64,000 bases of DNA from Streptomyces dengpaensis (lineage in GTDB: Bacteria > Actinomycetota > Actinomycetes > Streptomycetales > Streptomycetaceae), in contig NZ_CP026652.1 of NCBI RefSeq assembly GCF_002946835.1, positions 682,001 to 746,000 on the forward strand. Reading direction: 5' to 3'. Both the position numbers and the translations under genes were made by a program. The notes below the pieces were generated by a model that did not search any database, was not told the origin of the DNA, and saw only the letters and a program-made list of their open reading frames with translations. Positions 41,535 through 51,037 of the stretch are shown here, in pieces (positions within the stretch are counted from its first letter, which is position 1; the number at the start of each line of letters is the position of its first letter).

Positions 41535-42529
41535 GCACGATGACGACCGCCATGGCGGAGAGCGCCGTGGGCGGGAGTCCCCCCGGTGCGCCGGCGCGCG
41601 ACACCCGCCGCCGCACCGGGCGGATCCGCCGCATCGGACTGCCGTATCTGCTGCTTCTGCCCGCTCTGCTCCTCGAACTCCTGGTCCATCTGGTGCCGAT
41701 GGCGACCGGCATCGTGATGAGCTTCAAGGAGCTCACGCAGTTCTACATCCGCGACTGGGGCACGGCGCCGTGGTCCGGCCTCGACAACTACAAGGTCTCG
41801 GTGGACTTCAGCGCGCCCGTCGGCCAGGCGCTGCTCCACTCGTTCCTCGTCACGGTCGGCTTCACGCTGCTGTCGGTCGGCCTGTGCTGGCTGATCGGCA
41901 CAGCGGCGGCGGTCTTCATGCAGGACACCTTCCGGGGCCGCGGACTGCTGCGGGCGCTCTTCCTCGTCCCGTACGCGTTGCCCGTCTACGCGGCCGTCAT
42001 CACCTGGGTGTTCATGTTCCAGCACGACAACGGCCTGGTGAACCACGTCCTGCACGACCAGCTCGGCCTCACCGACAAGCCCTCCTTCTGGCTCCTCGGC
42101 GACAACAGCTTCGTCGCGCTGCTGACGGTGTCGGTGTGGAAGGGCTGGCCGTTCGCCTTCCTCATCGTCATGGCCGGGCTGCAGAACATCCCGAAGGAGC
42201 TGTACGAGGCCGCCGCGCTCGACGGTGCGGGCATGTGGCAGCAGATCCGCCGCATCACGCTGCCGTCACTCCGCCCCGTCAACCAGGTGCTGATCCTGGT
42301 GCTGTTCCTGTGGACGTTCAACGACTTCAACACGCCGTACGTCCTGTTCGGCAAGACGGCACCGGAGGCCGCGGACCTCATCTCGGTGCACATCTACCAA
42401 GCCAGCTTCGTCACCTGGAACTTCGGCGCCGGGTCCGCGATGTCCGTCCTCCTGCTGCTCTTCCTGCTCGTCGTGACGGGCGTGTACCTCGTGCTCACCT
42501 CGCGCGGACGGAGGACCGCCGATGTCTAG
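41531..42529 (+). CDS. Sugar ABC transporter permease (MalF type)
   Basis: 332 residues from GTG 41531, which overlaps the binding-protein stop (GTGA). Six membrane helices are visible. The EAA loop reads ELYEAAALDGAGMWQQIRRI then TLPSLRPVN, the contact site for the ATPase. It pairs with the next gene to form the channel. Confidence 0.93.
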   Translation: MSTMTTAMAESAVGGSPPGAPARDTRRRTGRIRRIGLPYLLLLPALLLELLVHLVPMATGIVMSFKELTQFYIRDWGTAPWSGLDNYKVSVDFSAPVGQALLHSFLVTVGFTLLSVGLCWLIGTAAAVFMQDTFRGRGLLRALFLVPYALPVYAAVITWVFMFQHDNGLVNHVLHDQLGLTDKPSFWLLGDNSFVALLTVSVWKGWPFAFLIVMAGLQNIPKELYEAAALDGAGMWQQIRRITLPSLRPVNQVLILVLFLWTFNDFNTPYVLFGKTAPEAADLISVHIYQASFVTWNFGAGSAMSVLLLLFLLVVTGVYLVLTSRGRRTADV

Positions 42530-43406
42530 GTCCGTGAAGTCCCCGTTCGCGATGTCCAGGTCCCCGATGGCGCCGCCCCGGTCCTTCCTCTGGTCCCGGC
42601 GGATCTTCCTCACCCTGCTCACCGGCTTCGTCCTGGTGCCGGTGTACGTCATGGTCTCCAGCTCCCTGAAGCCGCTCGCCGACGTCACGGGCAAGTTCCG
42701 CTGGCTGCCGAGCGGCCTCACCATCCGCCCGTACATCGACATCTGGTCGACGGTGCCGCTGGCGAAGTACTTCGTGAACTCACTGATCGTGGCGGGCGCG
42801 GCGACGGTCTGCTCGGTGGTGATCGCGGTCTTCGCGGCGTACGCGGTGAGCCGCTACCACTTCCGCGGCAAGCGCGTCTTCACCGTGACAGTGCTGTCCA
42901 CGCAGATGTTCCCGGGCATCCTCTTCCTGCTTCCGCTCTTCCTGCTGTACGTCAACATCGGCAACGCCACGGGGATCGCGCTGTTCGGCTCGCGCGGCGG
43001 ACTGATCCTGACGTATCTCACCTTCTCCCTCCCGTTCTCGATCTGGATGCTGATCGGGTACTTCGACTCGGTGCCGCGTGATCTGGACGAGGCGGCGCTG
43101 GTCGACGGCTGCGGACCTCTCGGGGCGCTGTTCCGTGTGGTGGTGCCCGCCGCGATCCCCGGCATCGTCGCGGTCGCCGTGTACGCCTTCATGACCGCCT
43201 GGGGAGAGGTGCTGTTCGCGTCGGTGATGACCAACGACACCACCCGCACGCTCGCCGTCGGGCTCCAGGGCTACTCCACGCTGACCGACGTGTACTGGAA
43301 CCAGATCATGGCCGCCTCGCTGGTGGTCAGCGTCCCCGTGGTCGCGGGCTTCCTGCTGCTCCAGCGCTATCTCGTCGCCGGACTGACGGCGGGAGCCGTC
43401 AAGTGA
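42522..43406 (+). CDS. Sugar ABC transporter permease (MalG type)
   Basis: 294 residues from ATG 42522, overlapping the upstream stop by eight bases. Six helices; the EAA loop is [20 protein letters not shown] then VVPAAIPGI. The sequence [11 protein letters not shown] after the first helix is typical of MalG-type carbohydrate permeases. Confidence 0.93.
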   Translation: MSRSVKSPFAMSRSPMAPPRSFLWSRRIFLTLLTGFVLVPVYVMVSSSLKPLADVTGKFRWLPSGLTIRPYIDIWSTVPLAKYFVNSLIVAGAATVCSVVIAVFAAYAVSRYHFRGKRVFTVTVLSTQMFPGILFLLPLFLLYVNIGNATGIALFGSRGGLILTYLTFSLPFSIWMLIGYFDSVPRDLDEAALVDGCGPLGALFRVVVPAAIPGIVAVAVYAFMTAWGEVLFASVMTNDTTRTLAVGLQGYSTLTDVYWNQIMAASLVVSVPVVAGFLLLQRYLVAGLTAGAVK

Positions 43407-44794
43407 CCGGCTCCGCCTCTCCCGAAGGGACTTCCGTGACCATCGACCTCGCCGCACTCCCCCAGGACTTCCTGTGGGGCACGGCCACGTCGGCCTACCA
43501 GATCGAGGGCGCCGTGGCCGAGGACGGCCGCTTCCCCTCGATCTGGGACACCTACGCGCACACCCCCGGCAAGATCGCGGGCGGCGACGACGGGGACATC
43601 GCCTGCGACCACTACCACCGCTGGCGCGAGGACGTCGCGCTCATGCGCCAACTCGGCACCAACGCCTACCGGTTGTCGGTCGCGTGGCCGCGTGTGGTCC
43701 CGGGCGGCGACGGTCCGGTCAACGCGAAGGGGCTCGACTTCTACGACGCGCTGATCGACGCCCTGCTGGAAGCGGGCATCACGCCCTCCGTCACGCTGTA
43801 CCACTGGGATCTGCCGCAGGTGCTCCAGGACCGCGGCGGCTGGCCGGTCCGTGACACGGCGCACCACTTCGCCTCGTACGCGGCGGTCGTCGCGGAGCGG
43901 CTGGGTGACCGCGTCACGCACTGGACCACGCTCAACGAGCCCTTGTGCTCGGCCTGGATCGGCCACCTGGAAGGGCTGATGGCCCCGGGCCTGACCGACC
44001 TCACCGCCGCGGTCCGCGCCTCGTACCACCTCCTCCTCGGCCACGGCCTGGCCACCCAGGCGCTGCGGGCCGCGGTGCCGAACGCCCAGATCGGCATCGT
44101 CAACAACCTGTCCAGCGTCGAGCCCGCCTCCGGTCGACCCGAGGACGTCGCGGCGGCGCTGCGTCTGGACGGTCACAGCAACCGCTGGTGGCTGGACCCG
44201 GTCCACGGGCGCGGCTTCCCGGCGGACATGCGCGAGGTGTACGGAGTCGAACTCCCGGAAGTCTCTGGCGACTTGGAGACGATCGCCGAGCCGCTGGACT
44301 GGCTGGGCCTCAACTACTACTTCCCGTCCACCGCCGCCGACGACCCCACGGGACCGGCCCCGCACGTCCGCGCGGTCCGCCGTCTCGGCGTGCCCCGCAC
44401 CGGCATGGACTGGGAGGTCGACGCCGCCGGAATCGAACGCCTCCTCTTCCGCCTCACGGACGACTACGGCGCCCGCAAGCTGTACGTCACGGAGAACGGC
44501 TCCGCCTACCCCGACGTGGTACGCCCCGACGGGACCGTCGACGACCCCGAGCGCACCGCGTACCTCGAACAGCACCTCGCGGCCTGCACATCAGCGGTCC
44601 GCAAGGGCGTTCCGCTCGCCGGCTACTTCGCCTGGTCGCTCCTCGACAACTTCGAGTGGGCGTACGGCTACGACAAGCGCTTCGGGCTCGTGCACGTCGA
44701 CTACAAGACGCAGCGGCGCACGGTGAAGAGAAGCGGTCACCGGTACGCGGAGATCATCCGGGAGCACGGCGGGAGGGGGCACGGGGCGGCCTAG
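43403..44794 (+). CDS. GH1 beta-glucosidase
   Basis: 463 residues; the GTG at 43403 overlaps the permease stop (GTGA), while a GTG at 43436 is a possible alternative. It is a complete family 1 barrel: the N-terminal signature [20 protein letters not shown], acid/base Glu in [11 protein letters not shown], nucleophile Glu in [10 protein letters not shown], and the C-terminal [20 protein letters not shown] sugar-binding motif. There is no signal peptide, so it cleaves imported cellobiose-like disaccharides or aryl glucosides in the cytoplasm. It is the last gene of the ABC operon under the ROK regulator. Confidence 0.95.
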   Translation: MTGSASPEGTSVTIDLAALPQDFLWGTATSAYQIEGAVAEDGRFPSIWDTYAHTPGKIAGGDDGDIACDHYHRWREDVALMRQLGTNAYRLSVAWPRVVPGGDGPVNAKGLDFYDALIDALLEAGITPSVTLYHWDLPQVLQDRGGWPVRDTAHHFASYAAVVAERLGDRVTHWTTLNEPLCSAWIGHLEGLMAPGLTDLTAAVRASYHLLLGHGLATQALRAAVPNAQIGIVNNLSSVEPASGRPEDVAAALRLDGHSNRWWLDPVHGRGFPADMREVYGVELPEVSGDLETIAEPLDWLGLNYYFPSTAADDPTGPAPHVRAVRRLGVPRTGMDWEVDAAGIERLLFRLTDDYGARKLYVTENGSAYPDVVRPDGTVDDPERTAYLEQHLAACTSAVRKGVPLAGYFAWSLLDNFEWAYGYDKRFGLVHVDYKTQRRTVKRSGHRYAEIIREHGGRGHGAA

Positions 44795-45130
44795 GCAATC
44801 TCGTCGAGGGCGGCGACGAGCTGCGGAGCCACCGCCTCGCGCACCCAGGCCACGCGTTCGTCGCCGGGTGCGCGAGGCACGGTCTCGACGAGCATGATCA
44901 GGCCCCCGCGGCCTCGGCGGCGCGGAGGTGCTCGGCGTGCGGGAAGTCCGCATCCGGGGCGTCATAGCCGAAGTAGCAGACGTCCGGGGCCAGTTGCGCG
45001 CGGTGATCGCCGCGGTGCGGTCGGCGATGGCTCCGCGGAACGGGGCGAGTCCCGTGCCCGCCGCGACCATGACGACCGGGGCGCTGTCGTCGATACGGAA
45101 GGTTTCGTCGGCCGAACCCCGGAGGGAATC
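44795..45130 (-). pseudogene. Decayed ferredoxin-NADP reductase domain
   Basis: Leftward from 45115, one frame reads FRIDDSAPVVMVAAGTGLAP then FRGAIADRTAAI, the NADPH-binding strand and loop of flavodoxin/P450-reductase FNR domains. A second frame continues RAQLAPDVCYFGYDAPDADF then PHAEHLRAAEAAGA, the YFGCRxPxxDxLYxEEL-type segment. A third frame gives RAPGDERVAWVREAVAPQLV before a stop. Two frameshifts and the absence of the flavin and haem domains show a relic, perhaps of a CYP102-type reductase. Confidence 0.6.
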
Positions 45131-45133
45131 CCC

Positions 45134-45628
45134 ATGAGATCACTCACCGAGCAGGACATCCGCACCTCGTTCATCAACTGCTCCAAGGGTGAGGCCAAGC
45201 GTCTCGCGATCCCCCGGGAACTCGACGAACGCCCCTGGGACGACCTGGACTTCCTGGGCTGGCGAGATCCCGGAGCGCCCGGCCGCAGCTATATCGTCAC
45301 CGAGCGGGGCGAGGACCTCGTCGGCATCACGCTGCGCTTCCCGTTCTCCCAGCGCGGCTTCCTGCACCGCAGCATGTGCTCGCTGTGCCTGACGACCCAC
45401 CCGGGCAACGGTGTCTCGCTGATGACGGCACGCAAGGCGGGCGCGGCCGGCCGCGAGGGCAACTCGGTCGGTGTCTGCATCTGCGCCGACCTGGCCTGTT
45501 CCCTGTACGTACGCGGCAAGAAGGTCCCCCTGTCGGGAGCCCGCTTCGAGGAAAGCCTCACGACGGAGGAGCAGATCGCCCGGACGGTACGCAACCTGTC
45601 GGCATTCCTCGACAAGCTCGTCCTCTAG
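45134..45628 (+). CDS. FBP-domain, FusB-like EF-G-binding zinc-finger protein
   Basis: 164 residues from ATG 45134, after GGAGGG. It shows the FBP C-terminal treble-clef architecture: MCSLCLTTHPGNGVSLMTAR with the first Cys pair and VGVCICADLACSLYVRGKKV with the second set. In staphylococci FusB/FusC proteins bind EF-G and free it from fusidic-acid-stalled ribosomes through this domain. The actinomycete members share the fold, but their role in resistance is not established. Confidence 0.87.
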   Translation: MRSLTEQDIRTSFINCSKGEAKRLAIPRELDERPWDDLDFLGWRDPGAPGRSYIVTERGEDLVGITLRFPFSQRGFLHRSMCSLCLTTHPGNGVSLMTARKAGAAGREGNSVGVCICADLACSLYVRGKKVPLSGARFEESLTTEEQIARTVRNLSAFLDKLVL

Positions 45629-45768
45629 GTGATCCTCCAGCTCGTCCTCCGAGGAGGAAACCAGCAGGAAACGGGCGCGCGGGTCCCGGGCCGGGCCGGT
45701 TACGGACAGCTAGGGTCCTCATCGAAGACCGTCGTTCGGTACGCCTGTGAAACGGGAAAACCCCAAGG

Positions 45769-47031
45769 ATGCAAGAGGAACGTGGTGAGTGGGCGGAGTC
45801 CGTCGCCCGCTTGGTGAAGCAACGCCGGGAACCCGTGGTCGTCCAGACGCTCAGGTCGACGGCCGCCGCGACGATCGCGTACGTCGTCGCCGTGCACCTC
45901 AGCCCCGAGTCCGCACCCCTCACCGCTCCCCTGACCGCGCTGCTGGTCGTCCAGGTCACCCTGTACTCCACGCTCATCACCAGCATCCGGCGGGTGAACT
46001 CCGTGGTGGCCGGCGTCGTCATCGCCATCGGCTTCAGCACCCTCGTGGGTCTGACCTGGTGGAGTCTGGGCCTGATCATCCTCGCCTCGCTGATCGTGGG
46101 ACATCTCGTCCGGGTCGACGAGTTCGTGCCCGAGGTGGCGATCAGCGCCATGCTGGTCCTCGGTGTCACCCGGGTGGGCGACATCGCGTGGGCACGGGTG
46201 GTGGAGACGCTGATCGGGGCGATCGTGGGGCTCGCCGCCAATTCCGTGCTCCCGCCGCCGGTGTGGGTGGGCCCGGCCGGTGAGTCCATGGAGGAGCTGG
46301 CCCGCCGGATGCGGCGGTTGATGCTGCGGATCGGCGAGGAGGCGGCGGGTCAGACCCCCTTCAAGCTCGCGGCCGAACGGCTGCACGAGGCACGCCGCCT
46401 CGACCACGACATCACCGCGGTGGACGCGGCGCTGCTACAGGCCGAGGAGAGCCTGAAGCTCAACCCGCGCGTCCGCGAGGGCCTGCTGCACCGGGTCGTC
46501 CTGCGCACCGGGCTCGACACCCTGGAGATCTGCACCGTGGTCCTGCGCGTCCTCGCGCGCAGTCTCACCGACCTCGCCAAGGAGCGTGAACCCCAGCCGC
46601 TGTTCGCGCCGCAGGCCGGGGCCACCCTGGAGCAGTTGCTGTCCGAGGTCGCCGACGCCATCGTCAGCTTCGCCGTCCTGGTCACCACCGATGTGAGCCG
46701 CAGCGCCGAGTCGGCCGAGGCACGGCTCAGCGCGGAACTGACCACGGCGGCCGGCACCCGCGACAAGCTGGCCCAGCTGTTCCTCGACGAGGTCCAGCGG
46801 GACCCCCGCCAGTGGCAGCTGCACGGCGCCGTCCTCACCGAGGTCAACCGCATCATCGACGAGCTCGACACGGAGCACCGCACCCACCGGCTGCTGGAGG
46901 AGCTGGACCGCTGCACCCACGAAGAGCACGAGCGCCATCCCCGCCTCACCCGCCTGCGCCAGCAGCTGCGCACCCTGGCGCTGCTGCGCAGGAACCGGAA
47001 CCGCCCGGCCGCTTCTCGTCGTTCTACGTGA
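45769..47031 (+). CDS. FUSC/aromatic-acid-exporter-like membrane protein
   Basis: 420 residues. The first 170 contain about six helices (VVVQTLRSTAAATIAYVVAV, LTALLVVQVTLYSTLITSIR, SVVAGVVIAIGFSTLVG and so on) with the FUSC-family pattern. The C-terminal 240 residues are a long charged helical region (EESLKLNPRVREGLL; TLEQLLSEVADAIVSFAVLV). The layout matches the DUF939/ArAE proteins of actinobacteria, inferred to export aromatic acids or other weak acids. Its ATG directly follows AAGG. Confidence 0.82.
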   Translation: MQEERGEWAESVARLVKQRREPVVVQTLRSTAAATIAYVVAVHLSPESAPLTAPLTALLVVQVTLYSTLITSIRRVNSVVAGVVIAIGFSTLVGLTWWSLGLIILASLIVGHLVRVDEFVPEVAISAMLVLGVTRVGDIAWARVVETLIGAIVGLAANSVLPPPVWVGPAGESMEELARRMRRLMLRIGEEAAGQTPFKLAAERLHEARRLDHDITAVDAALLQAEESLKLNPRVREGLLHRVVLRTGLDTLEICTVVLRVLARSLTDLAKEREPQPLFAPQAGATLEQLLSEVADAIVSFAVLVTTDVSRSAESAEARLSAELTTAAGTRDKLAQLFLDEVQRDPRQWQLHGAVLTEVNRIIDELDTEHRTHRLLEELDRCTHEEHERHPRLTRLRQQLRTLALLRRNRNRPAASRRST

Positions 47032-47111
47032 CGAAGCGATATGACGGCGCGACACGACGTCATGGAAGCGGTACGACGTTCGATGAGGCGAAACGACGAG
47101 GGGGCGGGCGA

Positions 47112-48200
47112 ATGACCGAGGGCACCGTGCGGATCGACGGGAACACACTGCGGCTGCCGGGCGGGGTGCAGGTGCGCTTCATGCGGACCCTGCGGCTGCC
47201 CGAGACGGGCACGCACGCGCTTCCTCCGGGGCTCGGCGAGTTCCCGATACGCCGTGTCGAGGACTACGCGGACACGGTGCCCGCCGAGTGGCGGGCGCGC
47301 GGCGGTGTGATGCTGCCGGTGTATCTGCGCGAGGCCATGTGGCTGAGTTTCGCCGGGACGTCGGAGCCGGCCGCCCTGCAGGTCGGCGTGGGCAAGGTGT
47401 GCGCCGTCTCGGGCAAACCGTGGAGTTCCCGGCTCGCCCGGGATCCGCAGAACTATGTGGTGCTGCCGCGCCAGCCGTGGCTGGACGGCATCAACTCCGG
47501 GAAGGGGACGGTCCGCCAGTTCGTGGCGGTGCCCCTGGGCCTGGGCGCCACGGTCGAGGGCCAGGTCACCGGCGAGGAGGTGTGGGGCGGCGTACAGCTG
47601 CAGTCCTTCCCGCTGCGTGACGAGGAGCTGGCGGCGTGGCGTGAGGCGGAGCGCCGCAGGGCGGAGCAGGCCCGGGAGATGGCCCCACCTCCGCCCGGGA
47701 GCGGCTACGGTGCCGCGTTCCCCATGGCCGCCGCACCGGCCGCGCCGGGCGCCGCTCCGGCCCCGCAGGGAGCCGCTCCGGCTCCCGCGGGCGCTCCGCC
47801 GGGGCGCCCGCGGAGTGCCCCGGCGATGGGCCTCGGCGTCGGCGGTTCGATGCGCCAGGAGGTCTACCGGGACGACCGGCCGCTCACATCCTGGGCCAAG
47901 ACGCCGGCCGGACGCGTCTTCGTCCATCTCGTGACGCCTCCGGAGTGGCGCCGTATCACCGGCGAGGCGCCCCCGCCGTCCCCCGTGGACCGGGCGGCCT
48001 ACACCCGCGCCGGGCTCCCCTGGTTCGACTACTACGACCAGGACGCCACCGATCTTGCCCCGACGGACACGCTGGGCTCGGTCCAGCCGGTCGGCGACTG
48101 GCTCGGCGACGACCACGAGCCCTGGCAGCAGCCCTCACCCCATCAGGTGAAGCCGCTCGGAGACGCGCCGGGCAAGCCGGTCGAGGACGGTGACTGGTAG
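47112..48200 (+). CDS. Conserved actinobacterial hypothetical protein
   Basis: 362 residues from ATG 47112, preceded by GAGGGGG. The first 180 residues form a well-ordered region (VRIDGNTLRLPGGVQVRFMR, RDPQNYVVLPRQPWLDGINS, GTVRQFVAVPLGLGATVEGQ). It resembles integrin/beta-sandwich-like actinobacterial hypotheticals. A Pro/Ala/Gly low-complexity linker (about 195-240) and a C-terminal half rich in Trp and Asp follow. No signal or membrane helix. Function unknown. Confidence 0.7.
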   Translation: MTEGTVRIDGNTLRLPGGVQVRFMRTLRLPETGTHALPPGLGEFPIRRVEDYADTVPAEWRARGGVMLPVYLREAMWLSFAGTSEPAALQVGVGKVCAVSGKPWSSRLARDPQNYVVLPRQPWLDGINSGKGTVRQFVAVPLGLGATVEGQVTGEEVWGGVQLQSFPLRDEELAAWREAERRRAEQAREMAPPPPGSGYGAAFPMAAAPAAPGAAPAPQGAAPAPAGAPPGRPRSAPAMGLGVGGSMRQEVYRDDRPLTSWAKTPAGRVFVHLVTPPEWRRITGEAPPPSPVDRAAYTRAGLPWFDYYDQDATDLAPTDTLGSVQPVGDWLGDDHEPWQQPSPHQVKPLGDAPGKPVEDGDW

Positions 48201-48315
48201 GCGCGGCAAGCGTGTTCCGCAGGACGCACATCCTGTTGACGTTTTTGCACTGCGGGGGTGTCGCACGCCAAGGTGGCTGTCACAGCTGAGGCAACCGACA
48301 CCCTGAGGTGCAGGC

Positions 48316-49545
48316 ATGAGCAGTGGTGCAGAACCGGCGCGAGGCTCGGGCGGCGGCTGGACCAGGCGCCGTTTCGTCGGCGTGCTGGCGGGAGCCGCCG
48401 CGGTGACGACGGTCCCGGCACCGGCCGCCCCCGGGCCGGACCCGGCGGCGGCCCCGACGACGCCGGCAGCGCCCACGCCCGGATCCGCCCCGTCCCCGTC
48501 CCCCACCCACCGCGCCGGCCCGCGCCCGCTGTTCCTCGGCACGTACACCTCGGTCGACGGCGGCGGCACCGGGATCGGTGTCGCCACCTACGACGCCACG
48601 ACGGGGCGTATCACGGGCGCCGGCACCATCACGGGTGTCGGTGACCCGTCGTATCTGGCCCTTCATCCGGACGGCCGCACGCTGTACGCCGTCAATGAGC
48701 GGGACGAGGGCGGGGTGACGGCCGTACGTCTGCACTCGAACAAGGTGCTCGGCACGCGCGGCACCGGTGGGTCGGCCCCCTGCCATCTGTCGGTCCATCC
48801 GAGCGGGCGCTGGCTGCTGAGCGCCAACTACGGCTCGGGCAGCGTGGCCGTGCACCCCATCGACGCCTCGGGCGCGCTCGGTGAACGCACCGACCTGGTG
48901 ACGCACTCCCGTCCGGCGCCCGGCCCGGGTCAGCAGGGCCCGCACGCCCACCAGGTCATCACCAGTCCCGACGGCGGTCATGTGCTCGCCGTCGACCTGG
49001 GCACCGACACCGTCTACAGCTACCGGCTGAACGGGTCCGAGGGCACGCTGACCGAGGTGTCGCAGGCACGGACGCGGCCGGGTGCGGGCCCCCGTCACCT
49101 CACGTTCCACCCCGGCGGCCGCTACGCCTATCTCGCCAACGAGGTCGACAACACCGTGGCGGTCTGCGCCTACGGTCCGGCCACCGGGCGGCTCACAGTG
49201 GGCGAGCCGCAGTCCACGGGCACGGGTGAGGGCACGAGTTACCCGGCACAGATCCTGGTGACGGCGAACGGCGCGTACGCCTATCTCGCCAACCGCGGCC
49301 ACAACAGCCTGACGCGCTACGCGATCGAGGCGGACGGCGCACGTCTCAGGCTCCTGGACACCGTGCCGGTGGGCGGCGACTTCCCGCGCCAGATCGCGTT
49401 CTCGCCGGACGGGCGGCTGCTGTTCGCGGCGAACCAGAGGTCGAGCACCGTGAGTGTCTTCCACGTCGACGGCGAGAGCGGCGAACTCCGGCTCGCGGGC
49501 GAGCCGTTCGCCTCACCCGTCGCGGTCTGTGCGCTGCCGCTGTAG
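48316..49545 (+). CDS. Exported lactonase, seven-bladed beta-propeller (6-phosphogluconolactonase-like)
   Basis: 409 residues from ATG 48316. The N-terminus has a twin-arginine signal (WTRRRFVGVLAGAAAV) and a long Pro/Ala tether. The body repeats propeller blades with motifs such as PSYLALHPDGRTLYAVNE, PCHLSVHPSGRWLLSANYGS and RHLTFHPGGRYAYLANE, diagnostic of the YbhE/lactonase family. The family hydrolyses lactones; an exported member more likely acts on external lactones than on the pentose phosphate pathway. Its end overlaps the convergent DUF2470 gene by 33 bases. Confidence 0.88.
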   Translation: MSSGAEPARGSGGGWTRRRFVGVLAGAAAVTTVPAPAAPGPDPAAAPTTPAAPTPGSAPSPSPTHRAGPRPLFLGTYTSVDGGGTGIGVATYDATTGRITGAGTITGVGDPSYLALHPDGRTLYAVNERDEGGVTAVRLHSNKVLGTRGTGGSAPCHLSVHPSGRWLLSANYGSGSVAVHPIDASGALGERTDLVTHSRPAPGPGQQGPHAHQVITSPDGGHVLAVDLGTDTVYSYRLNGSEGTLTEVSQARTRPGAGPRHLTFHPGGRYAYLANEVDNTVAVCAYGPATGRLTVGEPQSTGTGEGTSYPAQILVTANGAYAYLANRGHNSLTRYAIEADGARLRLLDTVPVGGDFPRQIAFSPDGRLLFAANQRSSTVSVFHVDGESGELRLAGEPFASPVAVCALPL

Positions 49546-50238
49546 CGCGCGGGGGCAGGAGGCGGCGCTCGCCTGGGTGAGCAGGACGTGCATGCGTTCC
49601 GTGAGCTGGGCGACGTCGTCGGCGGGCGCGTGGAAGGGCAGGCGTACGTCGCCGTTGCCCCGCGCCCGCTCGATGCGCAGCGTGAGCCCGTGGCGGTCGA
49701 CGGCGAGGGGCTGGACGCGCACGGCGCCGTGCAGGCTGTCCGGTTCGACGAGGCGGGTGAGCCGCTCGACCGCGTCCGGGTGGGCGTCGGCGAGATGGGT
49801 GAGCAGCTGGGCCTCGGCCAGGGCGAGGGGGTCGGGCTCGGCGTCTGCGAACTCGTCCAGGTCGAGCACGACCGTCCCGGACGGCTGCCGCAGCACGGCG
49901 CGCGTCGGGCGGAAAGCAAGGTGTCCGTCCTCGGGGACGAACCAGCCGGCGAGCCACAGCCGGGCGCGGATCCGGTTGCGCAGCGGGACGGGCGCCACGT
50001 CGGCGAACTCGAGGACGGCGGACGGCTCGCCGCGCGGCGCGCAGATCGCGGCCGCGAGCAGCGTGCTGTCCTCCGGCACGTGCAGGAGCACCCGGCCGTC
50101 CGCGGCGACGGTGTGCGCGCCGACGAACTCCTCCCGGCCGCCCTCGGCGGTCACCGCGCAGGACCATGTCGCGGCGAGTACCGAGCGGGCGCGTTCCGCA
50201 GCGGCGGGCTCGGCCGTCCGGGTGTGACGGTCACCCAT
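49513..50238 (-). CDS. DUF2470 haem/iron-utilisation protein under an iron box
   Basis: 241 residues from ATG 50238, after a near-perfect AAGGAGG. Core features are ARSVLAATWSCAVTAEGG, LLHVPEDSTLLAAA and a C-terminal DUF2470 segment, EAQLLTHLADAHPDAVERLT. DUF2470 is fused to HugZ-like haem-degrading oxidoreductases in many bacteria and is found next to siderophore genes in Streptomyces. A DmdR-type iron box (50250-50268) lies 12 bases upstream of the start, overlapping the ribosome site, so the gene is expected to be derepressed in iron shortage. Confidence 0.85.
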   Translation of the reverse strand: MGDRHTRTAEPAAAERARSVLAATWSCAVTAEGGREEFVGAHTVAADGRVLLHVPEDSTLLAAAICAPRGEPSAVLEFADVAPVPLRNRIRARLWLAGWFVPEDGHLAFRPTRAVLRQPSGTVVLDLDEFADAEPDPLALAEAQLLTHLADAHPDAVERLTRLVEPDSLHGAVRVQPLAVDRHGLTLRIERARGNGDVRLPFHAPADDVAQLTERMHVLLTQASAASCPRALQRQRTDRDG

Positions 50239-50249
50239 CAGATTCCTCC

Positions 50250-50268
50250 TTAGGTAAGGCTTGCCTAA
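50250..50268. promoter_or_regulatory. Iron box (DmdR/IdeR/DtxR site)
   Basis: TTAGGTAAGGCTTGCCTAA matches the 19-base consensus TTAGGTTAGGCTAACCTAA at the outer arms and centre. It is adjacent to the DUF2470 gene start. Confidence 0.9.
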
Positions 50269-50320
50269 CCTACCGAAGATCCGGGTGTACGCCAACCAGG
50301 CCTCCCGCATCCGTGGGCGT

Positions 50321-50929
50321 TCAGGAGGTGATCGCGCCCAGCAGCGCCCGCGCGCACAGATCGCGCACCTGCTCGCGGGTCAGCTCCGCACCCCTGAGCC
50401 ATTCCAGGCACACGGCCGTGGTGAAGGCCAGCCACCCCCGGACGGCGATCCGGAGTTCGGGGCGGTCCTGCGGCGCCCGGCCGAGCTCGGGGTCCGCGGC
50501 GAGCGCCTCCAGGATCTGCCGCTCCTGCGCGGCCAGCGCCCGCTGGTAGACCTTGCGCACGGCCTGGTCGCCCGCCGCGTCGGCGCGGTGGAAGGCGCGG
50601 AAGCCGTGCGCGTGTTCCTCGACGTATCCGAGGAAGGTGTCGAGGCCCGCGGCCAGTTGCTCGCGGACGGGAATTCCGGGTACGGCGGCGGTCATCCGCA
50701 GCATCCGATGGCTCTCACGCTCGACGACGGCCGCGAAGAAGTCCCGTTTCGTCGGGAAGTAGTGGTACAGCAGTCCGCGCGAGACTCCGGCGATCTCGGC
50801 GACCTGCTCGATCCACACGTCGTCGTACGGGCTCTCCGAGAACAGCCGGGCCCCGACCGACAGGAGCTGCTCTCTGCGCTCCTCGGTGCTGAGCCGCCGA
50901 CGCCCGCGCTCCCCCTGTTTCCCCGCCAT
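50321..50929 (-). CDS. TetR-family regulator
   Basis: 202 residues. The N-terminal HTH reads RREQLLSVGARLFSESPYDD then IAGVSRGLLYHYFPTKRDFF. The ligand domain is all-helical and includes GFRAFHRADAAGDQAVRKVY. It is divergent from the CYP102-like P450 across 108 bases and is the likely repressor of that gene. A Glu/Arg-rich N-terminal tail of about 14 residues precedes the HTH. Confidence 0.92.
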   Translation of the reverse strand: MAGKQGERGRRRLSTEERREQLLSVGARLFSESPYDDVWIEQVAEIAGVSRGLLYHYFPTKRDFFAAVVERESHRMLRMTAAVPGIPVREQLAAGLDTFLGYVEEHAHGFRAFHRADAAGDQAVRKVYQRALAAQERQILEALAADPELGRAPQDRPELRIAVRGWLAFTTAVCLEWLRGAELTREQVRDLCARALLGAITS

Positions 50930-51037
50930 GCCCGCACCTTACTTGACGTGGGTTCGACAACGGGACCAGACTGAAATCGGCTATTGAACTCGCGTACAAC
51001 AGACTCAACTCACCCCAGGCACAAGGGAGATGGCGTC

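Noticed and set aside
43403..44794. CebR-controlled cellobiose operon
   Set aside because: No TGGGAGCGCTCCCA-type CebR box was seen, and the adjacent regulator is of the ROK family.
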